A DNA stretch of 64,000 bases from Prado023 sp963788325 (GTDB lineage: Bacteria > Actinomycetota > Actinomycetes > S36-B12 > CAIYMF01), in contig CAWBGJ010000015.1 of NCBI GenBank assembly GCA_963788325.1, positions 496,001-560,000 on the forward strand. The letters are read 5' to 3'. Below are positions 16,864 through 25,051 of this stretch, piece by piece (position 1 is the first letter of the stretch; each line of letters begins with the position of its first letter). Position numbers and translations under genes: made by a program. Under the pieces are notes generated by a model, which made no database searches, was not told where the DNA came from, and was given only the letters and a program-made list of their open reading frames with translations.

Positions 16864-17648
16864 CAGTCGGCCCTGCCCACCGGTGCCGAGGCGCCGGGTC
16901 GCACCCTGGTGAGCCAGAGCGCGCCGCCTACCGCCAGCCCGGCCCCGGCCAGCACCGGGATTCCGGGGCTCAGGATCGGCGCCAGCGCCAAGGCCAGGAC
17001 GCCGCTCACGACCGCCAGGGCCCACATTCGGCGATCGACCAACCGCGGCCACATCAGCGCGAGGAAGCCCGCCGGGATCGCTGCGTCCAGACCCAGCACC
17101 TTCGGGTCGCTCAAGGAGGCCGCACCCAGCGCGCCCAGCAGCGTGCCCAAGTTCCAGAGCACGAACACCGACCAGCCAGTGGCCCAGAACGCCCGCCGCG
17201 AGGCCTCGCGGTCGGGCTCGTAGGCCATCGCCATCGCCGTCGACTCGTCAATCGTGAAGTGCGCGGCCCCGAGCCTGCGCCATCCGGTCAGGCGTTCGCC
17301 GGCACCGTCGCGCGCGGTGAGCACAGTCCCCAGATGCAGCCCATACAGGCCGTTGCGCACCCCGAGCAGCCAGGAGGTGAGCACGGCGGCCAGCACACCG
17401 CCGCCGGCCGCCACTACGCCGACGAAGGCGAACTGGGACGCCCCGGTGAACATCAGCGCCGACAGCGCCTGGGCCTGGGCGACGCTGAGCCCAGCCGTCA
17501 CACTGATCGCGCCGAAGCTGATCGCGTAGGCCCCCACAGCGATCCCGATGGACAGGGCCCGGGTCGGAATCCCAGCCGGATCGGGGCCCGTGTCAGCGGG
17601 AAGTGGTCCCCCCGAATCGACTGCGTCCGGGACCTGCCCAGCGCTCAC
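16863..17648 (-). CDS. azlC: AzlC family branched-chain amino acid exporter subunit
   Basis: The 261-residue membrane protein is the large subunit of the AzlCD/BrnFE-type exporter. Family features are AVGAYAISFGAISVTAGLS, SALMFTGASQFAFVGV, LLGVRNGLYGLHLG and FTIDESTAMAMAYEP. A hydrophilic N-terminal stretch of about 30 residues precedes the first membrane span. The GTG at 17648 overlaps the mnmA stop (GTGA), so the exporter genes are the tail of the cysteine desulfurase-mnmA transcript. Confidence 0.9.
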   Translation of the reverse strand: MSAGQVPDAVDSGGPLPADTGPDPAGIPTRALSIGIAVGAYAISFGAISVTAGLSVAQAQALSALMFTGASQFAFVGVVAAGGGVLAAVLTSWLLGVRNGLYGLHLGTVLTARDGAGERLTGWRRLGAAHFTIDESTAMAMAYEPDREASRRAFWATGWSVFVLWNLGTLLGALGAASLSDPKVLGLDAAIPAGFLALMWPRLVDRRMWALAVVSGVLALALAPILSPGIPVLAGAGLAVGGALWLTRVRPGASAPVGRAD

Positions 17649-18727
17649 TGGTCGGCGCGCGTGATGGTCCCCGACCCGACCACGCGCGTGCCGTCATAGA
17701 GGACCGCAGCCTGTCCGGCGGCGATGCCGCGGATCGGCGCATCGAGGTCGGCGACGAACCCGGCGGGGGTCACGTGCACCGTGGCGGGCACCTCCTCGCC
17801 GTGGGCGCGCACCTGCACGCCGAGCCGGGCTCCATCGATCGGCGCCCCCCCCGGCCCGCACCAGCGCGGCCGGGTCGCCGTGATCCGGTGCACGTCGAGG
17901 CGCTCCCCCGGGCCGACCGACACGCGCCGGGCGCTGATGTCGACGTCCACGACGTAGCGCCGGGCACCGTCCGGGGCGGGTCGGCCCAGAGCGACCCCGC
18001 GGCGCTGGCCCACGGTGAAGGCGTAGGCCCCGGCATGGGCGCCGAGCACCTCGCCGGTCTCGGCATCCACCACCTCGCCGGGTGCCTCGCCCAGCCGGTC
18101 ACGCAGGAACCCGGCGGTATCACCACTGGGGATGAAGCAGACGTCGTGGCTGTCGGGCTTGGCAGCGACCGCGAGTCCAAGCGCGGCGGCCTCGGCGCGC
18201 ACCAGGGTCTTGGTCGAGTCGCCCAGGGGGAACACGCAGCCCGCCAGCTGACCCGCGTCCAGGACGCCGAGCACGTAGGACTGGTCCTTGCCCGGGTCCG
18301 GCGCCCGATGCAGCTCGCGACCCTGGGGCCCCTCGACGAGTCTCGCGTAGTGCCCGGTGGCCACGGCGTCGAACCCGAGGGCCAGTGCTCGGTCCAGCAC
18401 GGCAGCGAACTTGATCCGCTCGTTGCAGCGCAGGCACGGGTTCGGCGTGCGGCCGGCCGCGTACTCGGCAAGGAAGTCCTCGACCACCTCCGCGGTGAAC
18501 TCCGCAGACATGTCCCACACGTAGAACGGGATCTCCAGCAGGTCGGCAGCACGCCACGCGTCGCGGGAGTCCTCGAGGGTGCAGCACCCGCGCGCACCGG
18601 ACCGCTGCGACTCGCGGGTGCGCGACAGGGCGAGGTGCACCCCGGTCACCTCATGGCCCGCGGCGACCATCCGGGCCGCGGCGACTGCTGAGTCGACACC
18701 GCCGGACATGGCGGCCAGCACGCGCAT
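17645..18727 (-). CDS. mnmA: tRNA-specific 2-thiouridylase MnmA
   Basis: MnmA activates U34 of tRNA Lys, Glu and Gln with ATP and inserts sulfur delivered from a cysteine desulfurase. The 360-residue protein has the PP-loop AAMSGGVDSAVAA at residues 5-17. The catalytic Cys pair is Cys98 in NPCLRCNERIKF and Cys197 in DSHDVCFIPSGD. FTVGQRRG and the C-terminal barrel follow. The start ATG at 18727 gives the canonical MRVLAAMSGG. The cysteine desulfurase gene lies 5 nt upstream and is the natural sulfur source. Confidence 0.96.
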   Translation of the reverse strand: MRVLAAMSGGVDSAVAAARMVAAGHEVTGVHLALSRTRESQRSGARGCCTLEDSRDAWRAADLLEIPFYVWDMSAEFTAEVVEDFLAEYAAGRTPNPCLRCNERIKFAAVLDRALALGFDAVATGHYARLVEGPQGRELHRAPDPGKDQSYVLGVLDAGQLAGCVFPLGDSTKTLVRAEAAALGLAVAAKPDSHDVCFIPSGDTAGFLRDRLGEAPGEVVDAETGEVLGAHAGAYAFTVGQRRGVALGRPAPDGARRYVVDVDISARRVSVGPGERLDVHRITATRPRWCGPGGAPIDGARLGVQVRAHGEEVPATVHVTPAGFVADLDAPIRGIAAGQAAVLYDGTRVVGSGTITRADQ

Positions 18728-18732
18728 CGGCC

Positions 18733-19938
18733 TCACACCCCGCTGCGCACGGCCGCCGACAGCTCCGGGCTGATCCGGACCTGGCCAGCGCGCCGAGCCC
18801 GAGCCACCACCGCCGGAAGCGCCTCGAGCAGCGCGCGGACGTCGGCGTCGGTCGAGGTGTGCCCGAGGGTGAAGCGCAGCGAGGAGCGCGCGAGCACCGG
18901 GTCGATCCCCATGGCCAGCAGGACGTGGCTGGGCTCGGGCACCCCGGCGCTGCACGCCGATCCGGTCGAGACGTGCACGCCCGCGGCATCCAGGAGCATC
19001 AGCAGCGCGTCGCCCTCGCACCCCGGGAAGGACAGGTGGGCGTTGCCGGGCAGCCGACCGGCCCCGATGGCGCCGTTCACGATGGCCTCAGGGCACTCCT
19101 CGAGCACTCCAGCGATGAGCCGGTCGCGCAGGGCGCCCAGCCGGACAGCGTTGCCCTCAAGTTCGGCCATCGTGTGCTGCAGGGCCGCGGCGAAGCCGAC
19201 GACGGCCGGCACGTCGACCGTGCCGGAGCGCACCTGGCGCTCCTGTCCCCCGCCGTGGGTCAGCGGGGTGAGGTCCAGTCCGCGGCGGGCCAGCAGCGCG
19301 CCGGCACCGAGCGGCCCGCCGAGCTTGTGGGCCGAGAGGGCCATCGTCGTCGGCAGGCCGGCGTCGACCGGGATCGAGCCGACTGCCTGGACCCCGTCGA
19401 CGTGCAGCGGGACGTCGGCCTGCGCGCAGGCAGCCGCGATCGCCTCGATCGGCTGGATGGTGCCGACCTCGTTGTTGGCAGCCATCACCGCGACGAGCGC
19501 GGCCCCGTGTGGGTCGGCGGCCAGCTCGGCGGCCACCTCGTCGGGGTCGACGCGTCCCAGGTGATCCACGCCGATCCAGACCACGTCGGCGCCCTCGTGC
19601 GCCCCGAGCCACTCGACGGGATCGAGCACGGCGTGGTGCTCGATCCGGGTGGCCAGCACCCGCCGGCGCCGGGGCTCCGCCGCGGTCCGCGACCACCACA
19701 GGCCCTTGATGGCCAGGTTGTCGGCCTCCGTGCCGCCCGCAGTGAGGATGACCTCGGAGGGAGTCACCCCGAGTGCGCCGGCGATGGCCTCGCGGGACTC
19801 CTCGACATGGCGGCGGGCTGCGCGACCCGCGGCATGCAGCGAGGAAGCGTTGCCAGCAGTCCCCAGGACGGCGAGCATCGCCTCGCGCGCGGGGTCCAGC
19901 AGCCCCGTGGAAGCCGCGTGGTCGAGGTAGGTGCCCAT
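18733..19938 (-). CDS. Cysteine desulfurase (NifS/IscS type)
   Basis: A PLP enzyme that removes sulfur from cysteine for tRNA thiolation and Fe-S assembly. The 401-residue protein starts MGTYLDHAAST. It carries TAGGTEADNLAIKGLWW, NNEVGTIQPIEAIA and DGVQAVGS. The PLP lysine is Lys205 in ALSAHKLGGPLGAG, and the catalytic Cys329 lies in STGSACSAG. It lies directly upstream of mnmA, as iscS-like Rv3025c precedes Rv3024c in M. tuberculosis, which supports a main role in tRNA s2U34 modification. ATG at 19938 is supported by a TACGAT box ending 9 nt upstream. Confidence 0.95.
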   Translation of the reverse strand: MGTYLDHAASTGLLDPAREAMLAVLGTAGNASSLHAAGRAARRHVEESREAIAGALGVTPSEVILTAGGTEADNLAIKGLWWSRTAAEPRRRRVLATRIEHHAVLDPVEWLGAHEGADVVWIGVDHLGRVDPDEVAAELAADPHGAALVAVMAANNEVGTIQPIEAIAAACAQADVPLHVDGVQAVGSIPVDAGLPTTMALSAHKLGGPLGAGALLARRGLDLTPLTHGGGQERQVRSGTVDVPAVVGFAAALQHTMAELEGNAVRLGALRDRLIAGVLEECPEAIVNGAIGAGRLPGNAHLSFPGCEGDALLMLLDAAGVHVSTGSACSAGVPEPSHVLLAMGIDPVLARSSLRFTLGHTSTDADVRALLEALPAVVARARRAGQVRISPELSAAVRSGV

Positions 19939-19947
19939 GGTGAGCCA

Positions 19948-19953
19948 ATCGTA
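19948..19953 (-). promoter_or_regulatory. -10 box of the cysteine desulfurase-mnmA-azlCD unit
   Basis: TACGAT on the minus strand ends 9 nt before the ATG at 19938. The 5' leader would be zero to a few bases long. Confidence 0.4.
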
Positions 19954-20049
19954 GGCCCGGGAGCCGGATCGGGCCGCGTGCCCGAGTGCCCTACTGCTCG
20001 ACGAATCCGTGGGGGGGGTGCAGCGCCCCCGAGCAGGGGGAGGCACCTC

Positions 20050-20665
20050 ATGACCCGTCTGACCGGATCTCTGGCCGCGGGCATCGTCGCCCTGACCCTG
20101 ATCGCGACCGGTCAGGCGGCCGGGGTGCAGGCTGGGCCGAGGGCCGGGGTGCAGGCTGCGCCGGCCCGGGCGTGGCCGGTCTCCGTCGGCACAGGCGCGG
20201 ATCTGGGCCACCTACGTCGGCCAGGTGGTGGACTTCATCCGGGCACGCTACGGGTCGTCCCTCAAGGTCCAGATCGAGGTGTGGAACGAGCCCAACCTGC
20301 TCAGCGGGCTGAACTCCTACTACCGCGGGTACTCCGCGGTGACCTGGCTGATCCCCTTCCGCACGGCGCAGGCCGCCGTGCACCTGCGGACACGGCCGGG
20401 CAATCCAGCCCGGGACTCCCTTGCCGTGCTGCAGTCGGCCCTGCGGGGCCACACGTTCGGTGGCTGCGCGTCTGGCAAGGGCGTGCGTACCTGCACGTTC
20501 AAGGAACCTTCGGGCCAGCGCGTCCGTGTGCTCTGGCGGCTCTCTCGCACCTCGTCGATCACACAGAAGTCCCGGGTCCAGGTCCTGAGGATGACGGGGG
20601 CGATCAGCACTGTCGAGCGTGGCACGAAGCTCACCGTGGGCACGACCCCGATCGTGCTGCGCTGA
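20050..20665 (+). pseudogene. Remnant of a secreted glycoside hydrolase
   Basis: A ribosome binding site (GGGGGAGG) and a signal peptide starting MTRLTGSLAAGIVALTLIAT open the gene. The frame then shifts near 20170-20210. In the next frame, IWATYVGQVVDFIRARYG and VQIEVWNEPNLLSGLNS match glycosidases of the clan with a WNEP acid/base motif. The second half of the barrel is missing. A C-terminal segment with FGGCASGKGVRTCTFKEPSG joins directly. This looks like decay by deletion plus frameshift. A 20-bp-class internal duplication encodes the two AGVQA units after the signal. The original substrate is not known. Confidence 0.65.
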
Positions 20666-20673
20666 GCCGAGGA

Positions 20674-20693
20674 CCGCGATCCTGAGATCGCGG
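20674..20693 (+). terminator. Hairpin after the glycosidase remnant
   Basis: Perfect 8-bp stem, CCGCGATC (20674-20681) with GATCGCGG (20686-20693), loop CTGA, 8 nt after the stop. It has no U-tract. Confidence 0.5.
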
Positions 20694-20781
20694 ACGGCTC
20701 GCGGCCGACCCTGCACGGATCGGCGTCCGGTCTCGGGGGGGGGACAGCCCCGCTGCCGGACGACCGAGGACCCACGACGAC

Positions 20782-20816
20782 GGAGGGGCCCGACCGGTCA
20801 CCGGTCAGGCCCCTCC
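20782..20816 (-). terminator. etfA terminator
   Basis: Stem of 9 pairs (20782-20790 with 20808-20816), one mismatch, then 6 inner pairs and a TCA loop, about 20 nt after the etfA stop on the minus strand. It is likely the end of the etfBA transcript. Confidence 0.65.
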
Positions 20817-20836
20817 TCGGGTGTCTGCTGGGCGGT

Positions 20837-21790
20837 TCAGCCCTTGCGCTTGCTGACCTCCTCGGTCAACTGCGGCACCACAGCGAACAGGTCGCCCACG
20901 ACGCCGAAGTCCGCGAGCTCGAAGATCGGAGCCTCGGGGTCCTTGTTGACCACGATGACCGTCTTCGAGGTCTGCATGCCGGCGCGGTGCTGGATCGCCC
21001 CGGAGATTCCGTTGGCGATGTACAGCTGCGGTGCGACGGTCTTGCCGGTCTGGCCCACCTGGAACTGGTGCGGGTACCACCCGGCGTCGGTCGCCGCGCG
21101 CGAGGCGCCCACGGCACCACCGAGCGCGTCCGCCAGGCCCTCGATGACGGCGAAGCCCTCGGCCCCACCGACCCCGCGCCCACCGGAGACCACGACCGCG
21201 GCCTCAGCCAGGTCCGGGCGACCGCCCTTGGCCTGGGTCACCTTGTCGGTGATCTTCGCCGCGGTGGCCCCGGCCGACAGCTCGACGCTGACGTCCACGC
21301 GAGCACCGGCACCGGCGGACGCCACGGGTGCCGTGCTGTTGGGCCGCACCGTGATGATGGGCGTGCCGGTCGTCACCTTCGAGGTCACGACGGTCGCGCC
21401 GCCGAACACCGACTGGGTCGCGGTGCCGTCGGCAGCCACGTCCACTGCGTCGGTGATGATGCCTGAGCCGGAGCGGATCGCCAGGCGCGCGGCCACCTCC
21501 TTGGCCTCGGCGGTGCTGGCGACCAGGACCGCTGCCGGGGACTTCTCGGCCACGAGCTTGGCCAGGACCTCGGTCTTGGGCGCCACCGGGTGGGCGGTCA
21601 GCTCGGGGGCATCGGCGACGTAGACCGTCGTCGCGCCGTACTCAGCCAGCCCGGGGATCGCTGCGTCGGCTCCTGCACCGACCAGCACGGCCGCCGGCTC
21701 GCCGATGCGAGCCGCCAGCGTGAGCAACTCGTACGTGACCTTCTTGACATTGCCGTCGACATGCTCGACGAGCACAAGTACTTCAGCCAT
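20837..21790 (-). CDS. etfA: Electron transfer flavoprotein alpha subunit
   Basis: EtfA (FixB) forms with EtfB the FAD-containing carrier that takes electrons from acyl-CoA and related dehydrogenases. The 317-residue protein has the N-terminal Rossmann-like half (MAEVLVLVEHVDGNVKKVTY) and the C-terminal FAD-binding domain. The diagnostic segments are VVVSGGRGVGG, VGQTGKTVAPQLYIANGISG and VVNKDPEAPIFELADFGVVG. It lies 11 nt after etfB on the same transcript. Confidence 0.96.
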   Translation of the reverse strand: MAEVLVLVEHVDGNVKKVTYELLTLAARIGEPAAVLVGAGADAAIPGLAEYGATTVYVADAPELTAHPVAPKTEVLAKLVAEKSPAAVLVASTAEAKEVAARLAIRSGSGIITDAVDVAADGTATQSVFGGATVVTSKVTTGTPIITVRPNSTAPVASAGAGARVDVSVELSAGATAAKITDKVTQAKGGRPDLAEAAVVVSGGRGVGGAEGFAVIEGLADALGGAVGASRAATDAGWYPHQFQVGQTGKTVAPQLYIANGISGAIQHRAGMQTSKTVIVVNKDPEAPIFELADFGVVGDLFAVVPQLTEEVSKRKG

Positions 21791-21801
21791 GGCTGGTCTC
21801 C

Positions 21802-22581
21802 TCAGATGAACTTCTGCGCGGACATGAAATCGGCGATGGCGGCGCCACCGTTGCCCTCGTCGGTGACGATGGTGCCCTTGGCCTTCGGCGGCCGGGCGGC
21901 AGCTTCCTCGACGATCGACCAGGCGGCACCGAGGCCCACCTCGGCCGCGGGCACGCCCAGGCCGGCCAGGTCCACGGTCTCCACGGGCTTCTTCTTGGCC
22001 GCCATGATCCCCTTGAAGGAGGGGTAGCGGGGCTCGTTGATCTTCTCGACCACGCTGATCAGCGCCGGCATGGGCGCCTCCACGACGTCATAGCCGTACT
22101 CGGTGACGCGGTTGGTGGTGACGGTGCCGCCGTCGACGGTCACCGAGTTGGCGAACGTCAGCTGCGGCAGGCCCAGGCGCTCGGCGACCATCGCCGGCAC
22201 GACCGACATGCGCGCGTCGGTCGACTCACAACCCAGGATCACCAGGTCCGCGCCGCGACCCTCGATGGCCTTGGCCAGCGCGAGCGAGGTGGCCACGGCA
22301 TCCGAGCCGTGCAGGCCGTCGTCGAGGATGTGCACCCCCGCGTCGGCACCCATAGCCAGGGCCTTGCGGATCGTGTCGGTGGTCTGGGCCGGGCCCATGG
22401 AGAGCACGACGACCTCGCCGCCGTGCGCCTCCTGCAGGCGCAGCGCCTCCTCGATCGCGTATTCGTCGATCTCGTTCATGACGGCGTCGACCGACTCGCG
22501 GTCCAACGTGTGGTCCGACGCGCTCAGCGTCTTCTCCGCCCAACTGTCCGGTACCTGCTTCACGCAGACAAGGATCTTCAT
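21802..22581 (-). CDS. etfB: Electron transfer flavoprotein beta subunit
   Basis: EtfB (FixA) is the partner that binds AMP and docks to dehydrogenases. The 259-residue protein starts MKILVCVKQVPDSWAEKTLS. It contains MNEIDEYAIEEALRLQEAHG, VVLSMGPAQTTDTIRKALAM, and the family signature around VEAPMPALISVVEKINEPRY. AGAGAGG upstream of the ATG at 22581 is a good ribosome binding site. From memory, the pair flanking a GT4 glycosyltransferase gene matches Rv3029c-Rv3028c and Rv3032 in mycobacteria. Confidence 0.96.
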   Translation of the reverse strand: MKILVCVKQVPDSWAEKTLSASDHTLDRESVDAVMNEIDEYAIEEALRLQEAHGGEVVVLSMGPAQTTDTIRKALAMGADAGVHILDDGLHGSDAVATSLALAKAIEGRGADLVILGCESTDARMSVVPAMVAERLGLPQLTFANSVTVDGGTVTTNRVTEYGYDVVEAPMPALISVVEKINEPRYPSFKGIMAAKKKPVETVDLAGLGVPAAEVGLGAAWSIVEEAAARPPKAKGTIVTDEGNGGAAIADFMSAQKFI

Positions 22582-22819
22582 GGTCGCGTTGTCGACCTCT
22601 CTTCTCAGCCGGTGCGCAGGGCATCCCGGTGGCCAGTTCTACCCGATCCGCTGGGCGTTCGCGCCGCCCGCAGGGCCATGCTACCCGCGAGTAACAAGGC
22701 CTGCCGATCGGGTCAATCCTAGGCGCGTTGCCCGGCGCCGCGTGCGGCACCCCGGCCCTTCGCCGCAGGTCGAAGGTCCCTGACCACGCGCGAGTCGGAC
22801 CACCGCCCCGACTCGGGCG

Positions 22820-22825
22820 TACGAT
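22820..22825 (+). promoter_or_regulatory. -10 box of the GT4 gene
   Basis: TACGAT ends 9 nt before the ATG at 22835. There is no ribosome binding site, so a leaderless or nearly leaderless mRNA is likely. Confidence 0.4.
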
Positions 22826-22834
22826 TCGTCCTCG

Positions 22835-24124
22835 ATGCGCATCCTGCACCTGACCTGGGAGTACCCGCCGGTGATGTACGGCGGGCTCGGTCGGCATGTC
22901 TATGCCCTGGCCGACGCCCAGGCCCAGGCGGGTCACGAGGTGGTGGTGATCACCCAGGCCCCGAACTCCGCAGCCCCCGCGCGCATGGCATGGGGGTCCG
23001 CCGGCCCGGTCCGGGTGCTGCGGGCCGCCGTCGACCACTCCCGGCACGACCCCAGTGACCTGCTCGCCCATGTCGCAGAGATGGAGTGCGAGTTCACCGG
23101 GCTGGGCAACGAGCTGATCCGGGGCTGGCGCCCGGACGTCCTGCACGCCCATGACTGGATGGTCGCCCACGCAGCCGTCGCCCTGCGCGAGACGTTCGGA
23201 ACGCCGCTGACGGCCACGATCCACGCCACCGAGGCGGGTCGGAACATGGGCTGGGTCAGCACCCCACTGTCGACTGCCATCCATCGCATCGAGTGGTGGT
23301 TGGCCAACACCGCCGACTCAGTGATCACCTGCTCGGCAACTATGCACGACGAGGTCGCGGACCTGTTCGGCGTGGTGGGCGCGCGGGTGGTGCCCAACGG
23401 GATCGACGCCTCGCGCTGGGTGGTCGCGGACTCCGACGTGGCTCGCATCCGCGCCGAGAACGCCGACGCCGGGCCCCTGCTGGCCTACACCGGACGCGTG
23501 GAGTGGGAGAAGGGTGTGCAAACCCTGATCGCGGCGATGCCCGGGCTTCGCGCGGCCCACCCCGGCATCCGACTGCTCGTCGCCGGGCACGGCAGCTATC
23601 TCGACGATGTGCGTGGACAGGCTGCCGGGCTCGGCCTGGGCGACAGCGTCCGATTCCTCGGTTGGGTCAGCGAGCCCGACCTCCGGGCGGTAGTGGTGGC
23701 TGCGGACCTGGTGGTCGCACCGAGCCTGTACGAGCCGTTCGGCCTCGTGGCCCTCGAGGGGGCGGTCCTGGGCACTCCCCTTGTCCTGTCCGGCACTGGC
23801 GGGCTCGAGGAGTTCGCGGCCGGCGACCAGCGTGCCCTGACGTTCTCGCCGGGCACGCCGGCCAGCCTGGAAGCCGTCGTCCTGCGCGCCCTGGCCGATC
23901 CCGACGGCGCCCGGGAGCGCGCCGAGCGAGCCGCGGACGCGGTCCTGTCGACCTACACCTGGCAGGCCGTTGCCGCCAGCACGACCGGGGCCTATCTGGC
24001 AGCGGCCGAGGCCCTGGGTTCCGACGCCGCAGACCCGCGCCGCGCACAGGCCGACGCCCGACACGGCCTGACCCCCCCGAACTTCGACGCCCCACCCGGG
24101 ATGCTGATGGACGTCGGGCAGTGA
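22835..24124 (+). CDS. GT4-family glycosyltransferase (glycogen synthase-like)
   Basis: The 429-residue enzyme has a GT-B fold. Its start, MRILHLTWEYPPVMYGGLGR, has the glycine loop of glycogen/starch synthase-like GT4 enzymes. Nucleotide-sugar binding motifs follow: LLAYTGRVEWEKGVQTLI, and PSLYEPFGLVALEGAVLGTP with the E-x7-E pattern. No signal or membrane span is seen. By context next to etfBA it resembles Rv3032, reported as an alpha-1,4-glucosyltransferase for polymethylated glucan and glycogen-type chains. That assignment is inferred. The stop overlaps the start of the CPBP gene. Confidence 0.87.
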   Translation: MRILHLTWEYPPVMYGGLGRHVYALADAQAQAGHEVVVITQAPNSAAPARMAWGSAGPVRVLRAAVDHSRHDPSDLLAHVAEMECEFTGLGNELIRGWRPDVLHAHDWMVAHAAVALRETFGTPLTATIHATEAGRNMGWVSTPLSTAIHRIEWWLANTADSVITCSATMHDEVADLFGVVGARVVPNGIDASRWVVADSDVARIRAENADAGPLLAYTGRVEWEKGVQTLIAAMPGLRAAHPGIRLLVAGHGSYLDDVRGQAAGLGLGDSVRFLGWVSEPDLRAVVVAADLVVAPSLYEPFGLVALEGAVLGTPLVLSGTGGLEEFAAGDQRALTFSPGTPASLEAVVLRALADPDGARERAERAADAVLSTYTWQAVAASTTGAYLAAAEALGSDAADPRRAQADARHGLTPPNFDAPPGMLMDVGQ

Positions 24125-24912
24125 CACCGGGGGTCGGCCGGCGGGGCGTTGCACCGGCGGGCCTGTCCCGGGGGATCCTGGTCGCCGAGGTCCTGATCGT
24201 GCTCGCCCTGTCGCTGGGGCGGTCCGGGATCTACTCAATCGTCAGCTTCGCGGCTGACCTGACCAGCGGGGTTCCGCTGGCCGACCAGACTGCGGTGCTC
24301 AACAACTCCCTGGCCCCCGGCCGACCCCTGCTGGACCTCATCCGCCAATTCCTGCGGATCGCCTTCGCCCTGGCACCGGTGGCCCTGGTCTGGTACCTGC
24401 TGGTGCGCTCCGGTGAGGGCATGCGGGCCATCGGGGTCGACCGGTCCCAGCCGGGCCGGGACCTCTGGCGTGGCACGGTGCTGGCGGCAGTGGTCGGGTC
24501 GGTCGGCCTGGCCGGCTACCTGATCGCCTATCAGTCGGGGGTGAACCTCGCCGTCGTGGCCCAGGCGCTGCCCGAGACGTGGTGGCGCTGGCCGGTCCTC
24601 ATCGGGGCCGCACTGCAGAACGCGATCGTCGAGGAGGTCCTGGTGGTGGGCTTCCTCATGCGCCGACTGACCCAGATCGGCTGGTCGGCCCCTGCGGTAA
24701 TCGCCACAAGTGCCCTGGTCCGTGGCTCCTATCACCTCTACCAGGGCATCGGCGGGATGCTCGGCAACATCGCGATGGGCGTGCTGTTCGCGTGGCTGTA
24801 CCAGCGTTGGGGCCGCGTGCTGCCGCTGGTCGTCGCGCACGCGCTGATCGACATCGTTGCGTTCGTCGGCTACGCCGCCCTGGCCGGCACGGTCAGCTGG
24901 TTGCCGGGCTGA
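24121..24912 (+). CDS. CPBP family intramembrane metalloprotease
   Basis: The 263-residue membrane protein begins at GTG 24121, overlapping the previous stop (GTGA). The CPBP (Rce1/Abi) motifs are in order: the glutamate pair in NAIVEEVLVVGFLMRRL, a motif-2-like segment RGSYHLYQGIGG, and HALIDIVAFVGYA at the last helix. Six to eight hydrophobic segments are visible. These are predicted membrane proteases or related scaffold proteins. The target is unknown. Coupling to a glycosyltransferase suggests an envelope role, but this is only context. Confidence 0.82.
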   Translation: MTPGVGRRGVAPAGLSRGILVAEVLIVLALSLGRSGIYSIVSFAADLTSGVPLADQTAVLNNSLAPGRPLLDLIRQFLRIAFALAPVALVWYLLVRSGEGMRAIGVDRSQPGRDLWRGTVLAAVVGSVGLAGYLIAYQSGVNLAVVAQALPETWWRWPVLIGAALQNAIVEEVLVVGFLMRRLTQIGWSAPAVIATSALVRGSYHLYQGIGGMLGNIAMGVLFAWLYQRWGRVLPLVVAHALIDIVAFVGYAALAGTVSWLPG

Positions 24913-25051
24913 GCGCGAGTCGACCACGAGCCCGGGCACGGGCGGCCGGGGGTCGGGGTGGCGGATGCGGGTCGCCGTTCCCCCGTCGCGATTCCCTCGT
25001 CGACGGGACGGTGCGCCTGGTCGGTGCCACGATGGCCGGGGAGGTACCGGC

